A stretch of 34,740 bases of DNA, from NCBI GenBank assembly GCA_019637635.1, contig JAHBVI010000068.1:1-34740 (forward strand). Direction: 5' to 3'. This DNA is from Anaerolineae bacterium (GTDB taxonomy: Bacteria > Chloroflexota > Anaerolineae > Promineifilales > Promineifilaceae). Made by a program: the position numbers and the translations under genes. The notes under the pieces were generated by a model, which was not told the origin of the DNA, did no database searches, and saw only the letters and a list, made by a program, of their open reading frames with translations. Below, piece by piece: positions 6,857 to 15,808 of the stretch. Position 1 is the stretch's first letter; each line of letters begins with the position of its first letter.

Positions 6857-9247
6857 ATGAATCAGAAGTTTAAGAACGCCTACGGTTACTTTTCGGAAGA
6901 TGGCAAAGAATATGTCATTACCACGCCGCGGACGCCCCGGCCCTGGGGAAATATCATCAGCAATGGCGACTATGGCCTGATGGTTTCGCAAAACGGGTCT
7001 GGTTTTAGCTGGCGTGGCAATGCCGGGCAAAACCGGATTACCCGCTCGTTTCAAGACCTGGTGAAGGACAATTGGGGGAAGTATTTCTATATTCGTGACC
7101 GGAAAAGTGGCGTTTATTGGTCGGCGACGTATAAGCCGGTGATGCGGCCGTACCAATCTTTCTCCGTCACTCATGGTATTGGTTACTCCACATTCAGGCA
7201 GCAAATCGAAGACATTGCCAGCGAACTGACCCTTTTTGTGGCCGCGCATGACCCGGTGGAGATAGTGCGGCTTACCCTCACCAATCACGGCCGTGAAACG
7301 CGCGAACTGGACATCACCTCCTATGCCGAATGGCTGTTGGGCTTTGCGCCGGATGAACACCGCGAGTTCCACAAACTGTTTATCGAGACTTCGGCCGACG
7401 TGGCCCGGAACGCGCTGTATGCCCGCAAATGCCTGTGGGGATTCCCCGATGACAAAGGGCGGCACAATAACACCGATTGGCCTTACACTGCGTTTACGGC
7501 CGTAAGCGAACCCCTATTATCCTTTGATTGCGACAAAGAGTCGTTCATTGGCCTGTATAACAATGATGACAAACCCCAGGCGATGGGCGACGGCCGTCTG
7601 GCCGGCCGTACCGGTCGTTTTACCGATGCCATTGCCGCCCTGCAAGTGCAGGTGACGCTGCTACCGCAGGAGTCAAAAACCATCGTGTTTACGTTGGGCG
7701 CAGCCGAGGATGGCCAGGAAGATGTGGGCGAGTTGATTGTGCGTTACACCGGGGTTGAGCAAAGCGAACAGGCATTACAGGCGGTGCATGATTTTTGGGC
7801 GCGCTTTATTGACACCGAAAAAGTAGAGACGCCGGATGAAGCGTTCAACTTTATGACCAACACCTGGTTGAAGTACCAGTCCATTTCCTGCCGGCTGTGG
7901 GGCAAATCGGCGCTTTACCAGGTATCGGCCGGCTATGGTTTCCGCGACCAGTTGCAAGACAGCCAGATTTTCCTGGTTAGCGAGCCAGAATACACCAGGA
8001 AGCAGTTACTCCTGCACGCCGGGCAGCAGTTCATGGAGGGGGACGTGCTGCACTGGTGGTTTTCCATCCGGGGCGGCGGCCCGCGCACTAACTGTTCGGA
8101 TGATCTGCTATGGCTGCCGTTTATCCTGGATGCGTATCTGCAAGAGACCGGCGATTTCAGCATTCTGGATGAGATGGTTCCGTATCTGAACGGCCCTGCC
8201 GAACCACTCTATGACCATTGCAAACGGGCTATTGAACGTTCCTTCTCCCGCTTTTCGCCGCGCGGGATTCCGTTGATGGGCGACCATGACTGGAATGATG
8301 GCTTGAGCGCGGTAGGCACGCTGCTGAAAGGGGAGAGCTTTTGGGTGGCCGAATTTCTCTACATGATCCTGGGTGATTTTGGCCCGGTGGCCAGGATGCG
8401 GGGGGACGAGGCTTTTGCCCAGAAGTGCGAGATGGTGCGCCAAAGCCTGCAACAGGCGATGAATCGTTACGGGTGGGATGGGGAATGGTATTTGCAGGCC
8501 ACCACGGATGATGGGCTGTTATTGGGGTCAAAGGAGAATGAAGAAGGGCAGATATTTTTAATGCCCAACAACTGGGCCGTGATGAGCGGCATTGCGGATA
8601 CAGAGCGCGCCAAAACGGCGATGACGGCCGTGACCCGCCACCTGTTGCGCGATTACGGCACCCTGTTGAATTACCCCGCTTTCACCAAGCCCAGGCCGGA
8701 TATTGGCTACGTCACCCGCTATGCGCCGGGGCTGCGCGAAAATGGCGGCGTCTATACCCATGCCGCCACCTGGTCGGTGTGGGCCTATACGCTGGTGGAT
8801 GAGCCGGACCTGGCCTATGAAGCGTACCGCCGCATTTGCCCGCCGAATCGCAGCGCGGATATTGAGACTTACAAGGCGGAACCCTACGTGACACCGGGCA
8901 ACATTGATGGGCCGCTGTCGGAGTTTTACGGCCGTGGCGGATGGACGTGGTACACCGGCTCTTCCCAATGGCTGCACCGGGTAGCCACCCACTATATTTT
9001 GGGTGTCAGACCCCAGGCTGATGGCCTGTTGGTAGAGCCATCTATTCCGGCTCATTGGGATGGTTACAACGTGACGCGCAAATTCCGCAATGCCTGGTAC
9101 CAGATTGAGGTGAAAAACCCCCGGCACGTCAATAAAGGGGTGCTGTCGGTAACGGTAGACGGCCGTGCGGCAGCCAGCAACGTGATACCGGCCTTTGCTG
9201 ATGGGCAGACGCATCGGGTGGAAATTATCCTGGGAAGCCGCACGTAA
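6857..9247 (+). CDS. GH94 glycoside phosphorylase (cellobiose- or sophorose-type)
   Basis: The 796-residue protein covers a complete GH94 enzyme. It has an N-terminal beta-sandwich (PRPWGNIISNGDYGLMVSQNGSGFSW), the conserved SAGYGFRDQLQDS and GGPRTNCSDDLLWLP segments, and the (alpha/alpha)6 barrel. DHDWNDGL at about 477-484 carries the catalytic Asp of the DWND motif (Asp478). GH94 enzymes phosphorolyse beta-glucosides to glucose 1-phosphate plus a shortened sugar. There is no signal peptide, so it acts in the cytoplasm. Cellobiose phosphorylases have about this length. Known 1,2-beta-oligoglucan phosphorylases are longer as I recall, so linkage specificity is inferred only from the neighbouring GH144 and GH35 genes. 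The ATG at 6857 was preferred over 6824, because the latter begins inside the family-B hairpin. Confidence 0.9.
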   Translation: MNQKFKNAYGYFSEDGKEYVITTPRTPRPWGNIISNGDYGLMVSQNGSGFSWRGNAGQNRITRSFQDLVKDNWGKYFYIRDRKSGVYWSATYKPVMRPYQSFSVTHGIGYSTFRQQIEDIASELTLFVAAHDPVEIVRLTLTNHGRETRELDITSYAEWLLGFAPDEHREFHKLFIETSADVARNALYARKCLWGFPDDKGRHNNTDWPYTAFTAVSEPLLSFDCDKESFIGLYNNDDKPQAMGDGRLAGRTGRFTDAIAALQVQVTLLPQESKTIVFTLGAAEDGQEDVGELIVRYTGVEQSEQALQAVHDFWARFIDTEKVETPDEAFNFMTNTWLKYQSISCRLWGKSALYQVSAGYGFRDQLQDSQIFLVSEPEYTRKQLLLHAGQQFMEGDVLHWWFSIRGGGPRTNCSDDLLWLPFILDAYLQETGDFSILDEMVPYLNGPAEPLYDHCKRAIERSFSRFSPRGIPLMGDHDWNDGLSAVGTLLKGESFWVAEFLYMILGDFGPVARMRGDEAFAQKCEMVRQSLQQAMNRYGWDGEWYLQATTDDGLLLGSKENEEGQIFLMPNNWAVMSGIADTERAKTAMTAVTRHLLRDYGTLLNYPAFTKPRPDIGYVTRYAPGLRENGGVYTHAATWSVWAYTLVDEPDLAYEAYRRICPPNRSADIETYKAEPYVTPGNIDGPLSEFYGRGGWTWYTGSSQWLHRVATHYILGVRPQADGLLVEPSIPAHWDGYNVTRKFRNAWYQIEVKNPRHVNKGVLSVTVDGRAAASNVIPAFADGQTHRVEIILGSRT

Positions 9248-9339
9248 CGCCGGTTGGCAACCGGCGCTGCAGAAGGAGGCGCTTATTGAAAAGATGCCGA
9301 ATCAAACACATTTTTTAGGCGGGCGATTTTGCAAATCGC
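9248..9339. repeat. Two short hairpins in the GH94-SBP spacer
   Basis: CGCCGGTTG / CAACCGGCG (9248-9256, 9258-9266) begins right at the GH94 stop codon. GCGATTT / AAATCGC (9323-9329, 9333-9339) follows. Neither has a strong T-run. They belong to the same class of short junction palindromes seen throughout the window. The remaining bases to 9380 hold only the ribosome site GAGGAG (9366-9371). Confidence 0.7.
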
Positions 9340-9379
9340 TCTACAGTTAAGTTTTTGAACAACTCGAGGAGATTAAGAA

Positions 9380-10858
9380 ATGAAAACCTACACGAAACTG
9401 ATCCGCTTATTGGTCATTGCCATGTTTGTGGCGATGTTTATTGGTTGTAGCTCCGGCACGACCGAAAGTACGCCGACGGCCGTGCCGGCCCCCGCCGAAG
9501 AGTCAGCCGAAGAAGCCGCGCCCGCCGAAGAGGCAGCGCCGGCTGAAGAAGCCGCCCCGGCCGAAGAAGCCGCGCCCGCCGAAGAAGCCGCCGCCCCTGA
9601 ACCCGTTACCCTGCGTTATGCCAACTGGAACCTGGGTACCGAAGAGGAAAACAATATCCAGCGGCAAATGGTGAAAGCGTACACAGACGCCAACCCACAC
9701 GTCACCGTTGAATTTGTGGACATGTCGGCCGAGGGTGGTTGGGACGCCGTTCTTACTTCGTATGCCGCCAAAGGTGAACTGCCGGACGTGTTCATGGCCA
9801 ACAACGTGCCCCTGTACGTGCAAAATGGCTGGCTGGCTGATCTGACGGAACTTGTGCAAGACGACCCCGATTGGGCTAAAGTGCCTCAGGTGCTCAAGGA
9901 CAGCTTTACATACAACGGGCAGGTGCTTGGTTTGCCCGCCGCCCAGTTCATTATGGGCTACTTTGTCAACAAGGATTTGTATGAGGCGGCCAACCTGGAC
10001 GCGCCAGAATATGGTTTCACTGTGGACGAGTTCAACGATGCCGTTACCTCGTTAAACAATATCTCTCAGGGTGTGCTGGGTCTGGATGAGATGGAATTTG
10101 TGATGGGCTGGTACGCCAATGCGCAGAACCCAGACTTGAAATGGTTCAGCTATGACGGCGAGCAGATGAATTACAACGACGCCGCTTTCAAAGAGGCTGT
10201 GGCTAAAGCGGGCGAGATGCAGCCCTACACCTGGCAAGGCCTGTCGGACGAACAAAAGGCGAACTTTAAGTCTGTTGGCCCGTGGGAACTGTTCTTGAAC
10301 CAGGAAGTGGGGATGCGTTGGGAAGGCGGCTGGAACATTCCCAACTTTGTGCAAAATGCGACGTTTGATTGGGATTTTGTGGGCGTTCCCGGCGGCAATC
10401 AGGCGTTGGTAGCCGATGTGATCGTGGTTTCCGATACGGCGGCTAACCTGGAAGAGGCGTATAATTTCGCCAAATGGATGACCTTCTCCAGCGAAGCCTA
10501 CGCCAAAGAAGCGGAACTGGCCGGGGCCATGGGGTCTGCGCCCAAGCTGCCGGTGGCGGTGGATGCGGATTCCATTGCCCTGTACAAAGAGTTTGCCGAC
10601 AAGCCGGGCATCCAGGCGGCGTTGGAGAACCTGGACAACAGCATGATTGAGTCGCTGGCCAAAATTGTGCCCGGCTACATCAATGCTCGTTGGGAAGGGA
10701 AACCGGGTATTGACATCGGCGAGGATAAGGATGTGAATATGTGGTTTATGTTCAATTTTGCCAACGACGGCCGTTACAAATACGAAGATTACGCCGCGCA
10801 ACTGGAAACGTTTGCCAATCAAATCCTGGCGGACGCGGCCGCGGAAATGAATCAGTAA
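9380..10858 (+). CDS. Lipoprotein sugar-binding protein of an ABC importer (SBP family 1)
   Basis: The 492-residue protein begins with a lipoprotein signal peptide ending in the lipobox FIGC (Cys23). A low-complexity tether of repeated (A/P)AEEAAP units follows (about residues 34-74). The mature domain starts near VTLRYANWNLGTEEENNIQRQMVKAYTDANPHVTVEFVDMS, the standard extracellular binding protein family 1 opening for oligosaccharides. Later segments (DVFMANNVPLYVQNGWLADLTEL, WEGGWNIPN, AYNFAKWMTFSSEA) are also typical. It should capture oligosaccharide at the cell surface and deliver it to one of the two permease pairs. GAGGAG seven bases before the ATG is a strong ribosome site. A terminator-like hairpin follows the gene, consistent with higher expression of the binding protein than of the downstream membrane genes. 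Confidence 0.92.
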   Translation: MKTYTKLIRLLVIAMFVAMFIGCSSGTTESTPTAVPAPAEESAEEAAPAEEAAPAEEAAPAEEAAPAEEAAAPEPVTLRYANWNLGTEEENNIQRQMVKAYTDANPHVTVEFVDMSAEGGWDAVLTSYAAKGELPDVFMANNVPLYVQNGWLADLTELVQDDPDWAKVPQVLKDSFTYNGQVLGLPAAQFIMGYFVNKDLYEAANLDAPEYGFTVDEFNDAVTSLNNISQGVLGLDEMEFVMGWYANAQNPDLKWFSYDGEQMNYNDAAFKEAVAKAGEMQPYTWQGLSDEQKANFKSVGPWELFLNQEVGMRWEGGWNIPNFVQNATFDWDFVGVPGGNQALVADVIVVSDTAANLEEAYNFAKWMTFSSEAYAKEAELAGAMGSAPKLPVAVDADSIALYKEFADKPGIQAALENLDNSMIESLAKIVPGYINARWEGKPGIDIGEDKDVNMWFMFNFANDGRYKYEDYAAQLETFANQILADAAAEMNQ

Positions 10859-10867
10859 CATGTATGA

Positions 10868-10899
10868 AAAAGGGCGTTGCCGGTGGGCAACGCCCTTTT
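10868..10899 (+). terminator. Intrinsic terminator / attenuator after the binding-protein gene
   Basis: AAAAGGGCGTTGCC (10868-10881) pairs perfectly with 10886-10899 around a GGTG loop. The stem is GC-rich and ends in four T. Because the following genes point the same way, it probably lets only part of the transcripts continue. Confidence 0.7.
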
Positions 10900-10912
10900 G
10901 TATTGACAACGG

Positions 10913-13864
10913 ATGGGCAGGATTTACGGATGGAATAGGCCTGACAGGTTTAAGAAACCGGTCAGGTCTGGATGGATCATTCTCAAGTTGTTGGGAATGG
11001 CGTTCATTGTGTTGGCAGCGACGCCGCCATCGGGTATGCGCGCATGGGAGAATGGGGACACGGCCGTCACCCCCACCTCACGCATCTCGCCTCACCAGGC
11101 AGCCAACGGCCGTGCCATTGAAATCCCCGCTGGCTCCTTTGGCCTGCCGATTAGTGACCATGAAAGCGCCGGGTTGTATGGGAAAACGGCCGTCCTCCTG
11201 CAACCCGGCGACACCGTCCAGTTTACCGTCTCGGTGCCGGAGTCTGGCCTGTACACCCTCTCCTTTGACATGGCCGCGCTCAGCGCCTTCATCAACGCTC
11301 CCGAAGGGCAACTGCTGGTAGATGGCGACTTTCCGGTCAACGACGCCCGGCGCATGGTGTTCCCCATTTTTTACCAGAACCAGGCGGGCGCGGAAACATT
11401 TCCCCTCGACCGCTACGGGAACGAGGCCCTGATTCGCCAGGACAGATTGATTCGCTGGACAAACGTGCCGCTGCGGGACGTCAATTTCAGCCAGCCCACG
11501 CCGCTGCCGTTCGCTTTAACCGCCGGTACACACGAGTTTGAATTCACGCTGACCAAAGAGTCCATGCTGTTGGGCAGCATTTATCTGGAGCCATTAACGC
11601 CGCTGCCCACCTATGATCAGTACCGCCAGGAAAACCAGGCGGCCGCATCTTCCGGGGTGCTGATGGAAATGGAAGCCGAATGGGCCACCTTCAAAAATGA
11701 CACCGCCATCCGGCCGGCCAATCAGCGCAGCCTGGCAGTGACGCCGTATGACACCTACCGGCTCTTGCTCAACACCCTGGGCGGCGAAAACTGGGATCGC
11801 AGCGGCAGCACAGTCTACTATGAATTCGATGTGCCGGAAGATGGACTATACACCATTACCCTGCGCGCCCTGCAAAACAGCCGGAACAACTTCACCACCT
11901 TCCGCCGCATTACTATCAACGAGACCGTGCCCTTTGCGGAGTTAAATGCCGTGCCGTTTGCTTACTCCTCTGACTGGACCGACGTGACCCTGGGCGGTGA
12001 AATGCCATACCAGATTTACCTGCGCAAAGGCACAAACGTGCTGGGTATTGAGGCCACCAATTCGCCCTATTACACGCCCATTGAGAAGATTAAAAAGGTA
12101 CTCATAGACATCAACACGCTGGCGCTGGAGATTAAAAAGCTGACCGGCAATCAGGTGGACCCTTTCAAAGAGTGGGTGATTTCGGACTATATTCCCGATA
12201 TTGAAGAGCAGCTTGTGGCCATTGCCGATGATTTGGAGGCGGATTTGGGGGTTCTGACGGCCGTGAACCAGGGCCGCGGCTCCCAGGAAGTATTGATGTA
12301 CCAGATGGCCATAGACAACATCCGCTTCCTGGCCCAAGACCCCGACAAAATTCCCACCCGCCTGAACCGCTTTTCCGAAGGTTCCGGCTCGGCCGCCCAA
12401 CTGCTGGGCGCGCTGCTGCCCTTGCTGCAAAATCAGCCGTTGGCCCTGGACAAAATCACCATTCATTCGGCCGATACCCCGCCGCCGCCCATCAGAACTT
12501 CGTTTGCCACCTCCCTGGTTGAAGGGGTCAAACGCTTCATCCACTCCTTCCGGCGCGACCCGTACCAGTCCATTGGCGCGGAGGCGGGCGAGTTGGAGGT
12601 ATGGGTCAATCGGCCGCGCCAATACGTGGATTTGATGCAGTTGATCACCGACCAAACGTTTACCCCGGAAACGGGTATTCCGGTCAAGTTTTCTATTATG
12701 CCGGACGAGTCCAAGCTGGTGTTGGCTAACGCCGCCGGTATCCAGCCGGACGTGGCGTTGGGCGTGAGTACCAACATCCCCTACGAATTAGCCATCCGCA
12801 ACGCCCTGAAAGATTTGCGTGCGTTTGATGATTTTGACTCTTATATCTCCATCTACACCCCCGGTTCGCTGTTGAGCTACATCATTAACGATTCCGTCTA
12901 TGCCCTGCCGGAAACGCAAGATTTCTGGGTCACATTTTATCGAAGAGACATCCTGGATTCGTTGGGCATTCCGGTTCCCGACACATGGAACGAGGTAATT
13001 GAGATTTTGCCGGAATTGCAGCGGTATGGCATGAATTTCAACACCGCCCTTTCCAGCGGCAGCGGTACCAAAAATTATCTACTTACCGCGCCTTATCTCT
13101 TTAATTATGACGCGGCATTGTACAGCCCGGATGGTTTTGCCACGGGGTTGGCCAGCGAGGAAGCGATCACGGCCGTGAAATTCATGGCCGAGAGTTTCAC
13201 CATTTACGGGATGCCGCTGACGACTTCCAGCTTTTACGACAGCTTCCGCTATGGCAGTCTGCCCATTGGCGTTTCCAACTTTGAGACCTACCTGAAATTG
13301 CTCACCGCCGCGCCGGAATTGAACGGCCTTTGGGCCATTGACCTCTATCCGGCGACGGTGCTGCCGGACGGCCGTGAATTGCGCTATGCCACCGGTTCCG
13401 CCCAGGCCGGCATCATGTTTGCCAATACCGACCAGCCGGAAGCCGCCTGGGAATTTATGAAATGGTGGATGTCCACCGAAACGCAGATGGATTTCCAGCA
13501 GCAGCTTATTTTGAACTACGGGCTGGAGTATTTGTGGAACTCGGCCAACGTGGAGGCGTTCGCCTACTCGCCCATTGCCCAGGAGCATAAGAACGTGATT
13601 CTGGCGCAGTGGGAATGGCTGCAAGAGCCGGTGAAACTGCCCGGCAGCTACATGCAGGAGCGGGAGTTGAGCAATGCCTGGAACAAAATTGTGTTCGACG
13701 GGGTGAACCCCCGCGTAGCCATTGACAGCGCGGTCATCACCATCAACCGCGAAATTACCCGGAAAATGGAAGAGTTTGGCTATCTGCAAAACGGGGTCAG
13801 AGTGAAGGAGTTCAAAATCCCGACGATAGAAACGGTCAGAAGATGGATGCAAGATGATCGGTGA
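10913..13864 (+). CDS. Giant exported protein: CBM-like modules fused to an SBP family-1 domain
   Basis: The 983-residue product has an N-terminal hydrophobic segment (about 22-37) that looks like a signal peptide or anchor, followed by two beta-sandwich-like regions. The second (about 249-380, LMEMEAEWATFKND...YYEFDVPEDGLYTITLRAL...GTNVLGIEAT) resembles carbohydrate-binding modules of the CBM6/35 type. A helical region (about 390-540) precedes a full binding-protein domain (about 560-960: ELEVWVNRPRQYVDLMQLI, DVALGVST, YALPETQDFWVTFYRRDIL, PEAAWEFMKWW). Similar giant SBPs, as I recall, accompany YIP1 and DUF5696 genes in Paenibacillus. The start is uncertain: codons 9-20 derive from a family-B palindrome, and no good ribosome site precedes 10913. 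It overlaps the permease gene by 11 bases. The likely role is polymer or oligomer capture outside the cell. Confidence 0.82.
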   Translation: MGRIYGWNRPDRFKKPVRSGWIILKLLGMAFIVLAATPPSGMRAWENGDTAVTPTSRISPHQAANGRAIEIPAGSFGLPISDHESAGLYGKTAVLLQPGDTVQFTVSVPESGLYTLSFDMAALSAFINAPEGQLLVDGDFPVNDARRMVFPIFYQNQAGAETFPLDRYGNEALIRQDRLIRWTNVPLRDVNFSQPTPLPFALTAGTHEFEFTLTKESMLLGSIYLEPLTPLPTYDQYRQENQAAASSGVLMEMEAEWATFKNDTAIRPANQRSLAVTPYDTYRLLLNTLGGENWDRSGSTVYYEFDVPEDGLYTITLRALQNSRNNFTTFRRITINETVPFAELNAVPFAYSSDWTDVTLGGEMPYQIYLRKGTNVLGIEATNSPYYTPIEKIKKVLIDINTLALEIKKLTGNQVDPFKEWVISDYIPDIEEQLVAIADDLEADLGVLTAVNQGRGSQEVLMYQMAIDNIRFLAQDPDKIPTRLNRFSEGSGSAAQLLGALLPLLQNQPLALDKITIHSADTPPPPIRTSFATSLVEGVKRFIHSFRRDPYQSIGAEAGELEVWVNRPRQYVDLMQLITDQTFTPETGIPVKFSIMPDESKLVLANAAGIQPDVALGVSTNIPYELAIRNALKDLRAFDDFDSYISIYTPGSLLSYIINDSVYALPETQDFWVTFYRRDILDSLGIPVPDTWNEVIEILPELQRYGMNFNTALSSGSGTKNYLLTAPYLFNYDAALYSPDGFATGLASEEAITAVKFMAESFTIYGMPLTTSSFYDSFRYGSLPIGVSNFETYLKLLTAAPELNGLWAIDLYPATVLPDGRELRYATGSAQAGIMFANTDQPEAAWEFMKWWMSTETQMDFQQQLILNYGLEYLWNSANVEAFAYSPIAQEHKNVILAQWEWLQEPVKLPGSYMQERELSNAWNKIVFDGVNPRVAIDSAVITINREITRKMEEFGYLQNGVRVKEFKIPTIETVRRWMQDDR
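10938..10968. repeat. Palindromic element, family B, degenerate copy, in coding frame
   Basis: GGCCTGACAGGTTT and the facing AAACCGGTCAGGTC differ from perfect symmetry at two positions. It lies inside the first codons assigned to the giant SBP gene, where it encodes part of a basic stretch (NRPDRFKKPVRSG) before the hydrophobic segment. Confidence 0.75.
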
Positions 13865-14825
13865 AAAAACGGCCGTGCCCCAACCCCTCATCCGGCCCGA
13901 TACCCGCGCCGGTCGGCCCGTCCTGCCCACGCTCAAAAACTGGTATGGCAAAGAGGGCAGCGCCTATGCCTTCCTGTTCCCCTATGCGCTGATGTTTACC
14001 ATCTTCATCGTCGCCCCCGTGCTGGTGGCCTTCTTTCTCTCCTTCACTTTTTTCGACACCATTCAGACGCCCACCTTTAACGGCCTGCGCAATTACATCG
14101 TCTTGCTGACGCAGGACGAGATATTCATGCGCTACGTGCTGCCCAACACCATCAAGTTTGCCGTGATCGTGGGGCCATGCGGGTATGTCATGGCCTTTAT
14201 GCTCGCCTGGATGCTGGCGCAGTTGCCCAAACTGCCGCGCACTATTTTTGCCCTGATCTTGTATTCGCCCTCGATGACAACCGGCGTGGCCATGGCCGTG
14301 GTCTGGAAAACCCTGTTCAGCGGCGACCAGAACGGCTACTTGAACAGTTATTTGTTGGGGCTGAATCTCATCCAGGAGCCGATTCAATGGCTGCAATCGC
14401 CGCAGTATTTGATGACTATTATGATCATCGTCACCTTGTGGGGCAGCATGGGCGTCGGTTTCCTGGCGATGCTGGCGGGCATTTTGGAAGTGAACCCGGA
14501 ACTGTATGAAGTGGGCAGCCTGGATGGGATCAGCAGCCGTTTTCAGGAGATCATTCACATCACCATTCCCTCGATGAAGCCGCAAATGTTGTTTGGGGCG
14601 GTGATGTCCATTGTGGGCACGTTTCAGGCCGGGGCCATTGGCGTGGTGCTTTCCGGCGGCAACCCCACGCCGCAATATGCTGGGCAGTTGATTGTGAACC
14701 ACATTGAGGATTTTGGTTTTTTGCGCTATGAGATGGGGTATGCTGCGGCCGTGTCTGTGGTGTTACTGCTGATGGTTCTCTTCTTTTCCAGAGTAGCGAA
14801 CCGGTTGTTTGGGAGTAGTGACTGA
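13854..14825 (+). CDS. Sugar ABC transporter permease, MalF-like, pair 1
   Basis: This 323-residue membrane protein has six hydrophobic segments (first about 37-60, last about 292-312). The cytoplasmic coupling motif ELYEVGSLDGISSRFQEIIHITIPSMKPQ (about 218-246) is the EAA loop that docks to the ABC ATPase, here with VGSLDG replacing the more usual EAAxxDG. Together with the following gene it forms a heterodimeric import channel for oligosaccharides in the cytoplasmic membrane. Its ATG overlaps the end of the giant SBP gene by 11 bases, so the two are co-translated, which suggests that the giant SBP is the cognate receptor. An ACGGCCGT octamer falls in its first few codons. Confidence 0.92.
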   Translation: MIGEKTAVPQPLIRPDTRAGRPVLPTLKNWYGKEGSAYAFLFPYALMFTIFIVAPVLVAFFLSFTFFDTIQTPTFNGLRNYIVLLTQDEIFMRYVLPNTIKFAVIVGPCGYVMAFMLAWMLAQLPKLPRTIFALILYSPSMTTGVAMAVVWKTLFSGDQNGYLNSYLLGLNLIQEPIQWLQSPQYLMTIMIIVTLWGSMGVGFLAMLAGILEVNPELYEVGSLDGISSRFQEIIHITIPSMKPQMLFGAVMSIVGTFQAGAIGVVLSGGNPTPQYAGQLIVNHIEDFGFLRYEMGYAAAVSVVLLLMVLFFSRVANRLFGSSD

Positions 14826-14832
14826 GGCAAAC

Positions 14833-15741
14833 ATGAGACGAAATCGTTCCCGAAAGAGGTTTTCCGGCATTTACAGCAACCGGACGAATCCGAAAGGTTT
14901 TCATCCCAGCCAGATCAAGTTTTACGTAATTTTGGCGCCGTTGGCGGCTTTTATGCTCCTGCCGACGATCTTTATCTTTTCCCACGCCTTTAAGCCGCCG
15001 GATGAGTTGTTTGCCTATCCGCCCCGCTTTTTTGTCACCAACCCCACGACCAAGAACTTTGCCGACCTGTTTTCGCGCATGGGCAATTCGGGGGTGCCGG
15101 TGAGCCGCTATTTGTTCAACAGCATTTTGATCACGGCCGTGACCATTGCCGCTTCCATGCTCGTCTCCACCCTGGCCGCTTACGCCCTGTCTAAAAAACA
15201 GTTCAAACTCAAAAAGGCGCTGTTTGCCATCAATACCGTCGCCCTCATGTTTGTGCCCATTGCCGTCACCATCCCGCGCTTCCTCATCATTGAAAGGCTA
15301 TACCTGATGGACACTTATTTTGTCCACATCTTGCCGGTATTGGCCTTGCCGGTGGGGCTGTTTCTGATCAAGCAGTTTATTGACGGCATCCCCGACGAGG
15401 TGGTGCAGGCGGCGCAGATTGACGGCGCGTCGGACGTGACCATTTACTGGCGCATCATTGTGCCCATGATCAAACCGGCCATTGCCACCATTGCCATTTT
15501 GACCTTTCAGGCAGCCTGGAACAATGCCGAGATTTCCACGCTGTACATCAACAGCGAAAGTTTGAAGACGTTTGCTTTTTATCTCTCCACCCTGACGGCC
15601 ACAACCGCCGGGGCCAACGTGGTGGCCGGGCAGGGCATGGCTGCGGCCGCAGCCCTTATTATGTTCCTGCCCAACCTGATTATCTTCATCGTCCTGCAAA
15701 GCCAGGTGATGAATACGATGTCTCATTCGGGGTTGAAATGA
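14833..15741 (+). CDS. Sugar ABC transporter permease, MalG-like, pair 1
   Basis: The 302-residue protein follows the MalF-like gene after seven bases. I chose ATG 14833 (MRRNRSRKRF) with GAGG upstream over a TTG at 14809. It has a basic N terminus, six hydrophobic segments and the canonical EAA loop VVQAAQIDGASDVTIYWRIIVPMIKPA (about 197-223). MalG-type permeases pair with MalF-type ones and couple to a shared ATPase through this loop. No ATPase gene exists anywhere in the window, so an MsmK/UgpC-like subunit coded elsewhere is needed. Confidence 0.93.
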   Translation: MRRNRSRKRFSGIYSNRTNPKGFHPSQIKFYVILAPLAAFMLLPTIFIFSHAFKPPDELFAYPPRFFVTNPTTKNFADLFSRMGNSGVPVSRYLFNSILITAVTIAASMLVSTLAAYALSKKQFKLKKALFAINTVALMFVPIAVTIPRFLIIERLYLMDTYFVHILPVLALPVGLFLIKQFIDGIPDEVVQAAQIDGASDVTIYWRIIVPMIKPAIATIAILTFQAAWNNAEISTLYINSESLKTFAFYLSTLTATTAGANVVAGQGMAAAAALIMFLPNLIIFIVLQSQVMNTMSHSGLK

Positions 15742-15743
15742 GG

Positions 15744-15787
15744 TGATGCGTGATGCGTAAGGCTCTCCGTTCACGCATCACGCATCA
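15744..15787. repeat. Palindromic element, family C, copy 1
   Basis: TGATGCGTGATGCGT (15744-15758) and its perfect reverse complement (15773-15787) flank a 14-base loop, filling most of the gap between a permease gene and the NHL-YIP1 gene. Each arm is an internal duplication of TGATGCG. A related copy lies at 25758-25798. Confidence 0.85.
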
Positions 15788-15808
15788 TTCCGAATTCGCC
15801 AAACCGTT

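Noticed and set aside
10800..10815. Second LacI operator (GGAAACGTTTGCC) in the SBP gene
   Set aside because: Only the inner eight bases are symmetrical, it lies in the coding region near the 3' end, and the codons are explained by the protein.
10052..10909. 285-codon minus-strand open frame
   Set aside because: Antisense to the sugar-binding lipoprotein, which matches its family over its full length.
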